21,317 nt of DNA from JAKOQB01 sp036824465 (GCA_036824465.1 DAITAC010000071.1:1-21317), one strand, 5' to 3'; numbered from the stretch's first letter, positions 7,058 through 14,133 are shown. Numbers and translations: made by a program. The notes: generated by a model from the letters alone, not told the origin.

Positions 7058-8488
7058 ATGGAAAACCTGCCGATCTTCCTCAAACTTACAGGCCAGCCCT
7101 GCGCCGTCATCGGCGGCGGCGAGGTGGCCGCACGCAAGGTGTCGTTGCTGCTCGACGCCGGTGCGCACGTCACCGTCACGGCGCCGTTGCTGTGCGACGC
7201 GCTGGCACAGCTTGTGACGAGGGGCCGCGTCGCGTACCGCGCAGAGAAGTTCAGTGCCGATGCGTTGGCGGATGTGGCACTGGCGATCGCAGCGACCAAT
7301 GATCGCGCGGTCAACGCCGAGGTGTCGCGCCTGGCGCAGGCGCGCCGTATTCCGGTCAATGTGGTCGACGATCCCGAACTGTGTTCATTCATCCTGCCGG
7401 CGATCGTCGATCGCTCGCCGGTGGTAATCGCCGTGTCGACTGGCGGTGCGTCACCGGTGCTTGCCCGACTGCTGCGCGCGCGGCTCGAGGCGCTGATTCC
7501 CTCCTCCTACGGCGAACTCGCCAAACTGGTGCAGCGATTCCGCGCGAGCGTGAAACAGCGCTTGCCGCAAGCGGCGCGTCGGCCGTTCTGGGAGAAGGTA
7601 TTGCAGGGACCGATCGCCGAGCTCGTGTTTTCTGGTCGCGTTGCGCAGGCCGAGCAGGCGCTCGAACGCGCCGTCAACGATACTGCCGACGCCGGGCCGG
7701 CGCCGGGAGAGGTGTATCTGGTCGGCGCCGGTCCCGGCAACCCCGATCTGCTCACCTTCGCCGCGATGCGCCTGATGCAGCAGGCCGACGTGGTGCTGCA
7801 CGATAACCTCGTCTCGCCGGCGATCCTCGAACTCACGCGACGCGACGCGCAGCGCATCTATGTCGGCAAGCAGCGTGCCGACCACGCGATGCGGCAGGAA
7901 CACATCAATGCACTGATGGTCGATCTTGCCAGGCAGGGCAAGCGCGTGCTGCGGCTGAAGGGAGGCGATCCATACGTGTTCGGTCGCGGCGGCGAGGAAA
8001 TCGAATCGCTCGCCGCTTCGGGCATCCGCTTTCAGGTCGTACCTGGCGTCACGGCCGCATGCGGTGTCGCGGCCTATGCAGGCATTCCGCTCACGCACCG
8101 CGACCATGCGCAGTCGTGCGTGCTGGTGACCGGGCACCTGAAGGATGGCTCGATGAATCTTGACTGGCATGGGCTCGCGCGGCCGCGCCAGACTGTTGTG
8201 GTCTACATGGGCCTGCTTGGACTCGAGAAGATGTGCGCCGAACTCATCGCACATGGCATGCCGCCCGACATGCCGGCCGCGGTGGTTCAGCAGGCGACGA
8301 TGCCGCAGCAGCGGGTTGTCACCGCGACACTGGATGAACTGCCGCGCCGCGTGGCGGAAGCAGGGCTGCATCCGCCGACACTGGTGATCGTCGGCGACGT
8401 GGTGAGGCTGCGTGAGAAGCTGGCGTGGTACGACGGCGGGCAGGATGCAGCGCCCAAGGTCAGCGGCGCGGTGCCGATCGCGGACTGA
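7058..8488 (+). CDS. cysG: Siroheme synthase (precorrin-2 dehydrogenase/ferrochelatase and uroporphyrinogen-III methyltransferase)
   Basis: A 476-aa trifunctional CysG. The N-terminal half (residues 1-210) is the NAD-dependent precorrin-2 dehydrogenase/ferrochelatase, with GGGEVAARK at 19-27, DDPELCSFILPA near 104-115 and STGGASP at 127-133. The C-terminal half is the SAM-dependent SUMT domain, with VGAGPGNPDLL at 222-232, GGDPYVFGRGGEE at 302-314 and VVPGVTAACG at 327-336. It makes siroheme from uroporphyrinogen III. In this setting siroheme would serve an assimilatory sulfite or nitrite reductase, or a reverse-acting DsrAB encoded outside the window. It starts 25 bp after the Rieske gene and closes the six-gene plus-strand run. 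Confidence 0.97.
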   Translation: MENLPIFLKLTGQPCAVIGGGEVAARKVSLLLDAGAHVTVTAPLLCDALAQLVTRGRVAYRAEKFSADALADVALAIAATNDRAVNAEVSRLAQARRIPVNVVDDPELCSFILPAIVDRSPVVIAVSTGGASPVLARLLRARLEALIPSSYGELAKLVQRFRASVKQRLPQAARRPFWEKVLQGPIAELVFSGRVAQAEQALERAVNDTADAGPAPGEVYLVGAGPGNPDLLTFAAMRLMQQADVVLHDNLVSPAILELTRRDAQRIYVGKQRADHAMRQEHINALMVDLARQGKRVLRLKGGDPYVFGRGGEEIESLAASGIRFQVVPGVTAACGVAAYAGIPLTHRDHAQSCVLVTGHLKDGSMNLDWHGLARPRQTVVVYMGLLGLEKMCAELIAHGMPPDMPAAVVQQATMPQQRVVTATLDELPRRVAEAGLHPPTLVIVGDVVRLREKLAWYDGGQDAAPKVSGAVPIAD

Positions 8489-8496
8489 GCTTTGAA

Positions 8497-8509
8497 GCCG
8501 CGATGCGGC
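8497..8509. terminator. Short hairpin between convergent genes
   Basis: GCCGC-GAT-GCGGC forms a 5-bp GC stem in the 40-bp gap between cysG and the convergent minus-strand gene. There is no T tract, so an intrinsic terminator is only a possibility. Confidence 0.25.
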
Positions 8510-8528
8510 CGCTGAACGACGGCTCGTG

Positions 8529-9578
8529 TCAGTGCGGTTTGGAAAAACGGCGAGTGGCTTCGACGATCGCCGCGCTGCCGCCGCTTTGCCACGCCGAGCG
8601 CAGCTCGAGCGCGGCCGCGAGCCAATCATCCCGCGCCGCCGGCACTGCGCGTTCGAGGGCCGCCGTGTCGATGCGGTTTGACTCGGCGCAATAGGCATCC
8701 GCAAGTTCCGGCGCCAACTCGCGGCGAATGCCGTCAAGCGTGGCAAACCAGAACCGCAGCGATGCGTTGGCTTCGCGCGCCAGCAGCTCAGGCAGGGTCA
8801 CGAGGCAGTCGGCCAGCAGATCGCGAATTGCGCGCAGCGTCAGTTCCGCGCGCCGATCGCTGATCTCTGCAAGCATTTCCTCCCACGCCTCGCCAAGCAA
8901 TTCGCCGGCGCGCAGTTCACCCAGTTCGTGCAGCACCAGCGTCTCGACTTCGCCGCGCGCCATGCGCTCGACGGCGGCGGCGGCGCCGTCCGCGACACCG
9001 TACTCGCCGATCGCGGCGATGAATGTGCGTTCGTGACTGTTGCGCTGCGCCGCTTCGGCGCGGGTCCATAGCCAGCGTCGCAGCGCGTCCAGACGAATCA
9101 GGATCGTGCGGTCGCGACTGGTGGCAGGGGCGGCGACCACGCCGCGCGCGAATTCGCGATCGGCAACGATCACCCGCGCGCCGTCGCGCATTTGCTCCGA
9201 CTGCCGCGTGGCGAGGAAAAAGAGCGGCGCGCCGAACAGCCCGATTCCAGCTCCGTACACGAGTCCGTGGCCGGCAAGTTGCCGGTTGGCGCCCGCTTCG
9301 TCGAATGGATCGATCGCTTCGTCGAATGGCAAGCAAGCAAACGAAACACCGGCTTGCTCCCGCAGCTCGTCCCACACTCGTTCGCGGTTGGCGATCCAGC
9401 GGCTCAGACGCGCTTTGTCGGGCGTGGCACCAAGTGGCAACTGCTCGGACCAGCGAAAGTACTCGCGCATGCCGAGCAGGTACGTGCACAGCGATTTTTC
9501 GCGCGCATGCAGCGCGTCAGCCAGTTCGCAATTGCGCTGGACCGTGTCAACCAGTCGCGCAAGCTCGGCACGCTCCAT
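8529..9578 (-). CDS. Conserved-looking protein of unknown function with a HELGEL motif
   Basis: I do not recognise this 349-aa protein. The ATG at 9578 was chosen because the longer open frame, reaching 9758, runs back through the upstream S24-like gene in another frame. Visible features are a charged N-terminal helical part (residues 1-75), a glycine-rich hydrophobic segment HGLVYGAGIGLFGAPLFFLA at 104-123 that could be a membrane-associated helix or a buried turn, and HELGEL at 217-222. The latter, with His217, Glu218 and Glu221 on one helix, could bind a metal. A helical C-terminal half ends FSKPH. There is no signal peptide. It starts 14 bp after the S24-like gene, so the two probably form an operon lying between cysG and tusA. 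Confidence 0.8.
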   Translation of the reverse strand: MERAELARLVDTVQRNCELADALHAREKSLCTYLLGMREYFRWSEQLPLGATPDKARLSRWIANRERVWDELREQAGVSFACLPFDEAIDPFDEAGANRQLAGHGLVYGAGIGLFGAPLFFLATRQSEQMRDGARVIVADREFARGVVAAPATSRDRTILIRLDALRRWLWTRAEAAQRNSHERTFIAAIGEYGVADGAAAAVERMARGEVETLVLHELGELRAGELLGEAWEEMLAEISDRRAELTLRAIRDLLADCLVTLPELLAREANASLRFWFATLDGIRRELAPELADAYCAESNRIDTAALERAVPAARDDWLAAALELRSAWQSGGSAAIVEATRRFSKPH

Positions 9579-9592
9579 GGACGTGTCGCCGT

Positions 9593-9997
9593 TCACTCGA
9601 CGTAGCGCCGGGTCTGGCGGCGCCGGCCCGGTCGGTTCTTCTGGATGATCACGCCGCGCACCGCTTGCAGGTCGGGAAGATCGATCGACGCATAACCCGG
9701 ATTCAGCGCCGTCAGGCGCCAGCCGTCTCTGCGACGCTGTAGCTGGCGGAAAATCCATTCGCCGTTGACGAACGCCAGCACATACGAGCCGTCGGTCGCA
9801 TGCCCGTCGGGTTCGATGATGACGATGTCGCCTTGCTGGAACTCCGGCCCCATCGAGTCGCCCAGCACCATCAGCGCAAAGGATTCAGCGCCCGAACAGG
9901 TGCTGGACGCGGGCTCGGTCCTGATCGGAATCGCGGGTCGTGCTGGCGTGGGAAGCTGCGACAATGGGACAACCCTTTCCGGTTTCGGGAACATCAT
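9593..9997 (-). CDS. LexA/S24-fold peptidase-like protein without DNA-binding domain
   Basis: A 134-aa protein made almost entirely of the S24 (LexA/UmuD/phage repressor C-terminal) fold. The catalytic serine motif GDSMGPEF places Ser48, followed by GDIVIIEP. The spot expected to hold the catalytic lysine, in a LexA-style VKRL context, reads IFRQL, giving Arg84 36 residues after the serine (LexA spacing is 37). Autoproteolysis is therefore doubtful. No helix-turn-helix precedes it; the N-terminal 35 residues are proline-rich and probably flexible. The start is one of two adjacent ATGs at 9997 and 9994. It could be a protein-protein regulatory module or a modified UmuD-like peptidase. The 349-aa gene follows after 14 bp. 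Confidence 0.78.
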   Translation of the reverse strand: MMFPKPERVVPLSQLPTPARPAIPIRTEPASSTCSGAESFALMVLGDSMGPEFQQGDIVIIEPDGHATDGSYVLAFVNGEWIFRQLQRRRDGWRLTALNPGYASIDLPDLQAVRGVIIQKNRPGRRRQTRRYVE

Positions 9998-10173
9998 GCC
10001 GGCTTCGATTCTGCGAGCCGGGTGCGCTGGGCTGAATCACCCATGCGGGTAGCCGATGTCACGCCCTCCAAGTGATGTTCGTCATGGTCGCATTTTCGGG
10101 TTAATCGCTAAACTGCGCCGATCGAGCGCATGCGGTTCGGTGGCGCGGGACGGTCTTGACTGGGAGGTGCGGC
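9998..10173. promoter_or_regulatory. Divergent region between the S24-like gene and tusA
   Basis: This 176-bp gap separates divergent genes and must serve both. It has local AT-rich spots (TTAATCGCTAAACT near 10100-10114) but no sigma70 pair or inverted repeat that I find convincing. Confidence 0.25.
10162..10167 (+). promoter_or_regulatory. Ribosome-binding site fixing the start of tusA
   Basis: GGGAGG stands 6 nt before the ATG at 10174. It rules against the upstream in-frame start at 10156, which would add six residues not seen in the family. Confidence 0.75.
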
Positions 10174-10401
10174 ATGAATTACGACAAAGAACTGGACGCG
10201 CGCGGGCTCGCCTGTCCATTGCCGATCGTGAAGACGCGCAAGGCGCTGAATGACCTTACTTCCGGGCAGGTACTGCGCGTGGTGGCGACCGATTCCGGAT
10301 CGGTTGCCGACATGAAGGCATTCGCCGAGCAGACCGGCAACGAGCTGCTCTCCTCGGCGCAGGAAGGCGCCACGTATCTGTTCTATCTGAAGCGCCGCTA
10401 G
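10174..10401 (+). CDS. tusA: TusA-family sulfur carrier protein
   Basis: Small cytoplasmic sulfurtransferase of 75 aa, typical for the family. The signature LDARGLACPLPIVKTRKAL contains the CPxP motif with Cys14, which carries persulfide sulfur. In sulfur oxidisers TusA receives sulfane sulfur from rhodanese or DsrE-type partners and hands it to DsrEFH/DsrC or sHdr systems. Here the next gene is a DsrE2-like protein, the common tusA-dsrE2 pairing, although no rhodanese gene is present. The start is fixed by the GGGAGG site. A translation or tRNA-thiolation role is possible for TusA generally, but this context favours sulfur oxidation. Confidence 0.93.
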   Translation: MNYDKELDARGLACPLPIVKTRKALNDLTSGQVLRVVATDSGSVADMKAFAEQTGNELLSSAQEGATYLFYLKRR

Positions 10402-10489
10402 CTGAAGTCCGTCGGCGCGGAGCGCGCCAGCTGCGCCGCGTGCCGTTGGCGGCCCGTGTGGTCGCGTTGTTGTCACTTGCGAGGTCTGT

Positions 10490-10960
10490 ATGACACAGAA
10501 GAGAATGGCGTTGATCGCCACCAAGGGCACGCTCGACTGGGCCTATCCGCCCTTCATCCTTGCCTCGACGGCAGCGTCGCTGGGGTACGAGGTGCAGATC
10601 TTCTTCACCTTCTACGGGCTGCAATTGCTGCGCAAGGACATCTCCCACATCAAGATCAGTCCGCTCGCCAATCCGGCGATGCCGATGCCGGTGCCGATGC
10701 CGGTGCTGGTGCAGGCGCTTCCGGGGATGGAAGCGATGGCCACGATGATGATGAAGAACAAGATGAAATCCAAGGGCGTCGCGTCGCTGGACGATCTGCG
10801 CAGCATCTGCATTGAATCGGATGTCAAATTCATCGGCTGCCAGATGACGGTGGACCTGTTCGAGTTCAAGAAGGAAGACTTCATCCCGCAGACCCAGTTT
10901 GGCGGCGCGGCCATGTTCCTCGGCTTTGCCGGCGACGCCGACATCAGTCTGTTCATCTGA
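10490..10960 (+). CDS. DsrE2-like (DsrE/DsrF/DrsH family) sulfurtransferase
   Basis: A 156-aa DsrE-fold protein. The N-terminus (KRMALIATKGTLDWAYPPFI) and the segment SDVKFIGCQMTVDLF, with Cys117, match the DsrE2 branch, in which a cysteine before the penultimate strand takes part in sulfur transfer. Cys107 is a second candidate. A Pro/Met-rich loop at residues 63-73 is encoded by a hexanucleotide repeat, and Met-rich MATMMMKNKMKS follows at 83-94. In the known tusA-rhd-dsrE2 arrangement this protein is thought to interact with TusA. It lies 88 bp after tusA, with GAGGT just before the ATG at 10490. The product looks cytoplasmic or membrane-associated. Confidence 0.88.
   Translation: MTQKRMALIATKGTLDWAYPPFILASTAASLGYEVQIFFTFYGLQLLRKDISHIKISPLANPAMPMPVPMPVLVQALPGMEAMATMMMKNKMKSKGVASLDDLRSICIESDVKFIGCQMTVDLFEFKKEDFIPQTQFGGAAMFLGFAGDADISLFI
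10679..10708 (+). repeat. Hexanucleotide tandem repeat (RTGCCG)x5 inside the DsrE2-like gene
   Basis: Five consecutive six-base units, ATGCCG, ATGCCG, GTGCCG, ATGCCG and GTGCTG, encode MPMPVPMPVL. Because the unit is six bases, copy-number change would keep the reading frame and only lengthen or shorten a Pro/Met loop. Confidence 0.8.
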
Positions 10961-10974
10961 TTTGGAGCGGCGGA

Positions 10975-10995
10975 GCGCGACGGGGGCGGTCGCGC
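10975..10995 (+). terminator. GC-rich hairpin after the DsrE2-like gene
   Basis: GCGCGAC and GTCGCGC form a perfect 7-bp stem around the loop GGGGGCG, starting 15 bp after the stop codon. No T tract follows, so it may be a weak terminator or a 3'-end stabiliser rather than a canonical intrinsic terminator. Confidence 0.4.
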
Positions 10996-11109
10996 AGCCA
11001 GATCGGAGGGTCAGGCATAACCCTTCGGAAGGAGTGTTTTTTGCGCGTGCGGCCTGCTTAATATGGGCTGACCGCAGGTGGATCGAAGTGGATTCAAGGG
11101 GCAGAAGCA
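10996..11109 (+). promoter_or_regulatory. Presumed promoter region of the sox cluster
   Basis: This 114-bp stretch leads into soxY. TAATAT at 11059-11064 is a fair -10 element, with a poor TTTTTT-like -35 at the right distance. Alternatively GG at 11031-11032 and GC at 11043-11044, 10 nt apart with TTTTTT between, fit the -24/-12 layout of sigma54 promoters, although the rest of that consensus is weak. A small CCTT-CGG-AAGG hairpin lies at 11022-11032. The choice cannot be made from sequence. Confidence 0.35.
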
Positions 11110-11577
11110 ATGATCGGATGCAGACGCGATTTCCTCAAACTGACCGGCGTTTTCGGCGCGCTGGCGACGATCGGTGTTCTGAGCCTGGAAGAAGCGCTGG
11201 CGCAGCAGGCCGCGTGGAACAAGGCCGCGTTCGAGACGAAGAGCCTGAACGACACGATCAAGGCGCTGGGCGGCGCAGGAGTGACGCAGAGTGCCGACAT
11301 CGCCATCAACGCGCCCGACATCGCGGAAAACGGCGCGGTCGTTCCGGTTGGCGTGGCCAGCAAGATTCCGAACACGCAGGCCGTCTACATCCTGGTCGAG
11401 AAGAACCCCAACTCGCTCGCCGCCGGATTCCGCATTCCGGCGGGGACGGAGCCCAACGTGACGACGCGGATCAAAATGGGTCAGACCTCAAACGTGCACG
11501 CGGTGATCAAGGCGGGTGACAAGTTCTTCATCGCCACCAAGGAAGTGAAGGTCACCCTCGGCGGCTGCGGCGGCTGA
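11110..11577 (+). CDS. soxY: Thiosulfate oxidation carrier protein SoxY
   Basis: The 155-aa precursor of the periplasmic substrate carrier of the Sox system. The N-terminus CRRDFLKLTG is a twin-arginine signal, with likely processing after EEALAQ near residue 32. This allows export of the folded SoxYZ dimer. The flexible C-terminal tail is VTLGGCGG, with Cys153 being the residue to which sulfur intermediates are covalently attached. Length and tail are typical. An A/G-rich stretch ending GGGGC precedes the ATG at 11110. It is the first gene of the sox run, with soxZ 35 bp downstream. Identification is certain. Confidence 0.97.
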   Translation: MIGCRRDFLKLTGVFGALATIGVLSLEEALAQQAAWNKAAFETKSLNDTIKALGGAGVTQSADIAINAPDIAENGAVVPVGVASKIPNTQAVYILVEKNPNSLAAGFRIPAGTEPNVTTRIKMGQTSNVHAVIKAGDKFFIATKEVKVTLGGCGG

Positions 11578-11612
11578 GCACGCACCGAAACGCCGATCCT
11601 CAGGAGACAGAG

Positions 11613-11924
11613 ATGGCAGACCCGATGCGAATCCGCGCCACCGCGCAGCCCGATGGCGTTGAGGTACGCGTTCTGATGAGCCACGAGATGGAGACCGGAC
11701 AACGCCGCGACGGCAGTGGCAACCTGGTGCCGGCACATTTCATCCAGACGGTCACCGTCACCCACTCCGGCAAGACGGTTCTTTCCGCCGATTGGGGACC
11801 GGCGGTGGCGAAGAACCCATACATGCAGTTCAAGTTCCAGGGTGGCAAGAAAGGCGACGAGCTCACCGTCACCTGGGTTGACAGCAAGGGCGAGACCCGT
11901 ACCGACAAGGCGATCATCAACTGA
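11613..11924 (+). CDS. soxZ: Thiosulfate oxidation carrier partner SoxZ
   Basis: A 103-aa protein with the immunoglobulin-like SoxZ fold. Recognisable stretches are RIRATAQPDGVEVRVLMSHE near the N-terminus, PAHFIQTVTV in the middle and NPYMQFKFQGGKKGDEL. It has no signal peptide, as usual, and is expected to be exported as a complex with Tat-targeted SoxY. AGGAG at 11602-11606 precedes the ATG. A 166-bp gap containing a terminator-like hairpin separates it from soxA. Confidence 0.97.
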   Translation: MADPMRIRATAQPDGVEVRVLMSHEMETGQRRDGSGNLVPAHFIQTVTVTHSGKTVLSADWGPAVAKNPYMQFKFQGGKKGDELTVTWVDSKGETRTDKAIIN

Positions 11925-12037
11925 TCATGCGCGCTGCGGACAAGGTCAGCCGCCCGAAAGCCACTCGCGACGTGAACGTCGTGCCATTCGGCGTCGCCGA
12001 AGCGGCGCGGTCGCAGGTGGGAGAAGGTCTGGCTTGC

Positions 12038-12068
12038 GATCGTCCATAAGCGGACGATTTCATTTTCC
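12038..12068 (+). terminator. Terminator- or attenuator-like hairpin between soxZ and soxA
   Basis: ATCGTCC (12039-12045) and GGACGAT (12052-12058) form a perfect 7-bp stem with a 6-nt loop, followed by TTTCATTTTCC. It lies between soxZ and soxA, 22 bp before the soxA start's ribosome-binding area, so it could partly end the soxYZ transcript and give more SoxYZ than SoxAXB. Confidence 0.5.
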
Positions 12069-12090
12069 TCATCGCCGACAAGGAGTACAC

Positions 12091-12924
12091 ATGGCCGGCC
12101 GACGCTTTGCGCATCTGACGCGCGGACTCGCACTGAGCTTGCTGGCGGCCGCCAGCGTCGGTGCGTCGATGGCCAATGCCCAGGACAAGACCCTGCAGGA
12201 AATCGAGCGTTATCGCCAGATGCTCCAGGATGGCAATCCGGCGGAACTGCTGGTGGCGCGCGGCGAGGATCAGTGGAAGGAAAAGCGCGGCCCGAACAAG
12301 GCGTCGCTCGAGCAATGTGACCTGGGCCTGGGGCCGGGCGTGGTCAAAGGGGCGTACGCGCGCATGCCGCGCTACTTCGCCGACGCGGATCAGGTGATGG
12401 ATTTTGAAGCGCGCCTGGTCCACTGCATGGTCAATCTGCAGGGTCTTGACCGCGCCGCGGTGACCAAGGAACCATTTTCCGGGGCCGGGCAGAGGCCGAC
12501 CGACATCGAAGCGCTCACAGCGTTTGCCGTTGAACAGTCACGCGGCACGTCGATCTCAGTGCCCCAGCAGCATCCCAAGGAGAAGGCCGCCTACGACCGC
12601 GGCAAGACGTTGTTCTACATGCGCGCCGGTCCGTACGACTTCGCCTGTTCGACCTGCCATGGAGTGGACAATCAGCGCATCCGCCTGCAGGACCTGCCGA
12701 ACTTCGAGAAGTCGGAGCCGGCGCAGCGGGCGTTCGCGACGTGGCCTGCGTATCGCGTGTCCCAGGGCGCGCTGCGCACGATGCAATGGCGGTTGAACGA
12801 CTGCTTCCGGCAGGGGCGCTGGCCGGAGCCGACCTTCATTTCGCAGGGAACGATTGATCTGATTACATTCCTCGGCGTGAAGGCCAACGGCGGCAAGATG
12901 GACTCGCCCGCGATCAAGCGCTAG
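12091..12924 (+). CDS. soxA: Sulfur oxidation c-type cytochrome SoxA
   Basis: The 277-aa precursor of the catalytic SoxAX subunit, which couples thiosulfate to SoxY in the periplasm. The Sec-type signal ends near SMANAQ (about residue 30). It has one heme-binding site, CSTCH at 186-190. The N-terminal cytochrome domain lacks CxxCH and keeps only Cys76 and Cys112, which probably form a disulfide, so this is a mono-heme SoxA. Cys238 in NDCFRQGRWPEP is the conserved cysteine (persulfide in known structures) that ligates the active-site heme. AAGGAG at 12080-12085 supports the ATG at 12091; a longer open frame upstream overlaps soxZ and is rejected. soxX follows 12 bp later. Confidence 0.96.
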   Translation: MAGRRFAHLTRGLALSLLAAASVGASMANAQDKTLQEIERYRQMLQDGNPAELLVARGEDQWKEKRGPNKASLEQCDLGLGPGVVKGAYARMPRYFADADQVMDFEARLVHCMVNLQGLDRAAVTKEPFSGAGQRPTDIEALTAFAVEQSRGTSISVPQQHPKEKAAYDRGKTLFYMRAGPYDFACSTCHGVDNQRIRLQDLPNFEKSEPAQRAFATWPAYRVSQGALRTMQWRLNDCFRQGRWPEPTFISQGTIDLITFLGVKANGGKMDSPAIKR

Positions 12925-12936
12925 GAGGGCCCAGGC

Positions 12937-13551
12937 ATGAAGAACAGACTCCTGGCTGCTGTCTGCGGCGTAATCGCGGTGACCGGATGTGCGTCGCTGA
13001 TGTACTCGCCACCGAACCGGGAAGAGACGATGGCGGTGATCAAGTCGAGCTTCCACGACCGGGGAATCGCCAAGGTCGAGCGGCTGAACCAGAGCGAACT
13101 TCAGCTAGTTTGCTCGGAAACGGGCAACAATCCGCCGAAGGACGTGCGCGAGCGCCTCGAAAGGGCCGCCCTTGCCGCGGTCAAGTTCCCGGCCGACGGC
13201 AATTGGCTCGGCGACCACAAACTGGGGGAGCGCGTCGCGCAGACCGGCGTCGGCCTGCAGTGGACCGACAAGGCGGACACGCCCGCCGGCGGCAACTGCT
13301 ACGCGTGCCATCAACTATCGAAGGCTGAAATCTCGTTCGGCAATATCGGTCCATCGCTGTACAACTACGGCAAGCTGCGCGGCGATACCGAGCAGATACG
13401 CCGTTACACCTGGGCCAAGATCTGGAACACGCACTCGTTCAACGCGTGCTCGTCGATGCCGCGCTTCGGCGACGCAGGCATCCTGACCGAGGCGCAGATA
13501 AAGGATGTAATGGCGCTGCTGCTGGATCCGGCGTCGCCCGTCAATCAGTAA
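12937..13551 (+). CDS. soxX: Sulfur oxidation c-type cytochrome SoxX, probable lipoprotein
   Basis: The 204-aa heme subunit of SoxAX. The heme motif CYACH is at 121-125 and the axial methionine is Met174 in SSMPRFG. The N-terminus has a lipobox-like VTGCAS with Cys18, suggesting lipid anchoring rather than free periplasmic release. About 90 residues stand between the signal and the cytochrome core, including Cys59, which could pair with another cysteine. The ribosome-binding site AGGAGG at 12923-12928 overlaps the soxA stop codon, giving tight coupling. It accepts electrons from the SoxA reaction and passes them to the respiratory chain. Confidence 0.94.
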   Translation: MKNRLLAAVCGVIAVTGCASLMYSPPNREETMAVIKSSFHDRGIAKVERLNQSELQLVCSETGNNPPKDVRERLERAALAAVKFPADGNWLGDHKLGERVAQTGVGLQWTDKADTPAGGNCYACHQLSKAEISFGNIGPSLYNYGKLRGDTEQIRRYTWAKIWNTHSFNACSSMPRFGDAGILTEAQIKDVMALLLDPASPVNQ

Positions 13552-13558
13552 GCGAGTG

Positions 13559-14113
13559 ATGAATGAACTTGGACGGCATTGCGTTGCGCCGCCCTTCTTT
13601 CGGCGCACGGTGGTGATCTTGGCCGCCCAACGATGGATCGCCAGCCTCGCAGTGATTGCAGCGATTCTGATGTCTGGGGGGCTGCGCGCCGCCGAGATCG
13701 GTGATCGCGTCGTGTGGTCCGACGTGACCCTGATCGACGGCCGGGTGCTGCGGGCGTCCGAGCTGGTTGGTAAAGCAGTGGTGGTCGAGTTCTGGGCCAC
13801 GTGGTGTCCGTTCTGCGCGGCGCAGAACCCGCACATCCAGAAGCTGCATGCGCTGCAAGCCGGCAAGGGACTGGTCGTGCTCTCCTTCTCGATTGACAGA
13901 GACATGGATCTGGTCCGCAGCTACATGGCGGCGCGCAATTACAGTTTCAGCGCGGCGATGGCCGGGCCGCAGTCGAATGCGTGGTTCGGCCGGCGCAGGG
14001 CATTGCCCGAGGTCTTCGTCGTCGACGCCGGTGGCCGGATCGTATTCAAGGAGCTGGGCGAGATGTTCGAAGAAGACGTCGCAGCGCTTGCCCGATTCAG
14101 TGTCCGGCAGTAA
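13559..14113 (+). CDS. TlpA/ResA-like periplasmic thioredoxin
   Basis: A 184-aa thioredoxin-fold protein with WCPFC (Cys83, Cys86), preceded by VVVEFWATWCPFC and followed by the PEVFVVDAGGRIV region, which contains the conserved cis-proline segment. A hydrophobic signal or anchor lies at about residues 26-44. It sits between soxX and soxB. Such proteins are often found in sox clusters, where they keep SoxY or other cysteines reduced or help cytochrome c assembly. I chose the ATG at 13559; a GTG three bases earlier is also in frame. The exact partner is inferred from position only. Confidence 0.88.
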   Translation: MNELGRHCVAPPFFRRTVVILAAQRWIASLAVIAAILMSGGLRAAEIGDRVVWSDVTLIDGRVLRASELVGKAVVVEFWATWCPFCAAQNPHIQKLHALQAGKGLVVLSFSIDRDMDLVRSYMAARNYSFSAAMAGPQSNAWFGRRRALPEVFVVDAGGRIVFKELGEMFEEDVAALARFSVRQ

Positions 14114-14120
14114 CAAGAGC

Positions 14121-14126
14121 AGGAGG
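14121..14126 (+). promoter_or_regulatory. Ribosome-binding site of soxB
   Basis: A perfect AGGAGG with a 7-nt spacer before the ATG at 14134. It is the strongest such site in the sox cluster. Confidence 0.7.
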
Positions 14127-14133
14127 CAGTTGA

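Noticed and set aside
7451..8746. A 431-aa minus-strand open frame opposite cysG
   Set aside because: cysG is certain on the other strand; this frame shows no motif and runs into the unrelated minus-strand gene.
9579..9758. N-terminal extension of the 349-aa gene
   Set aside because: It overlaps the S24-like gene in another frame and has low-complexity Pro/Arg composition.
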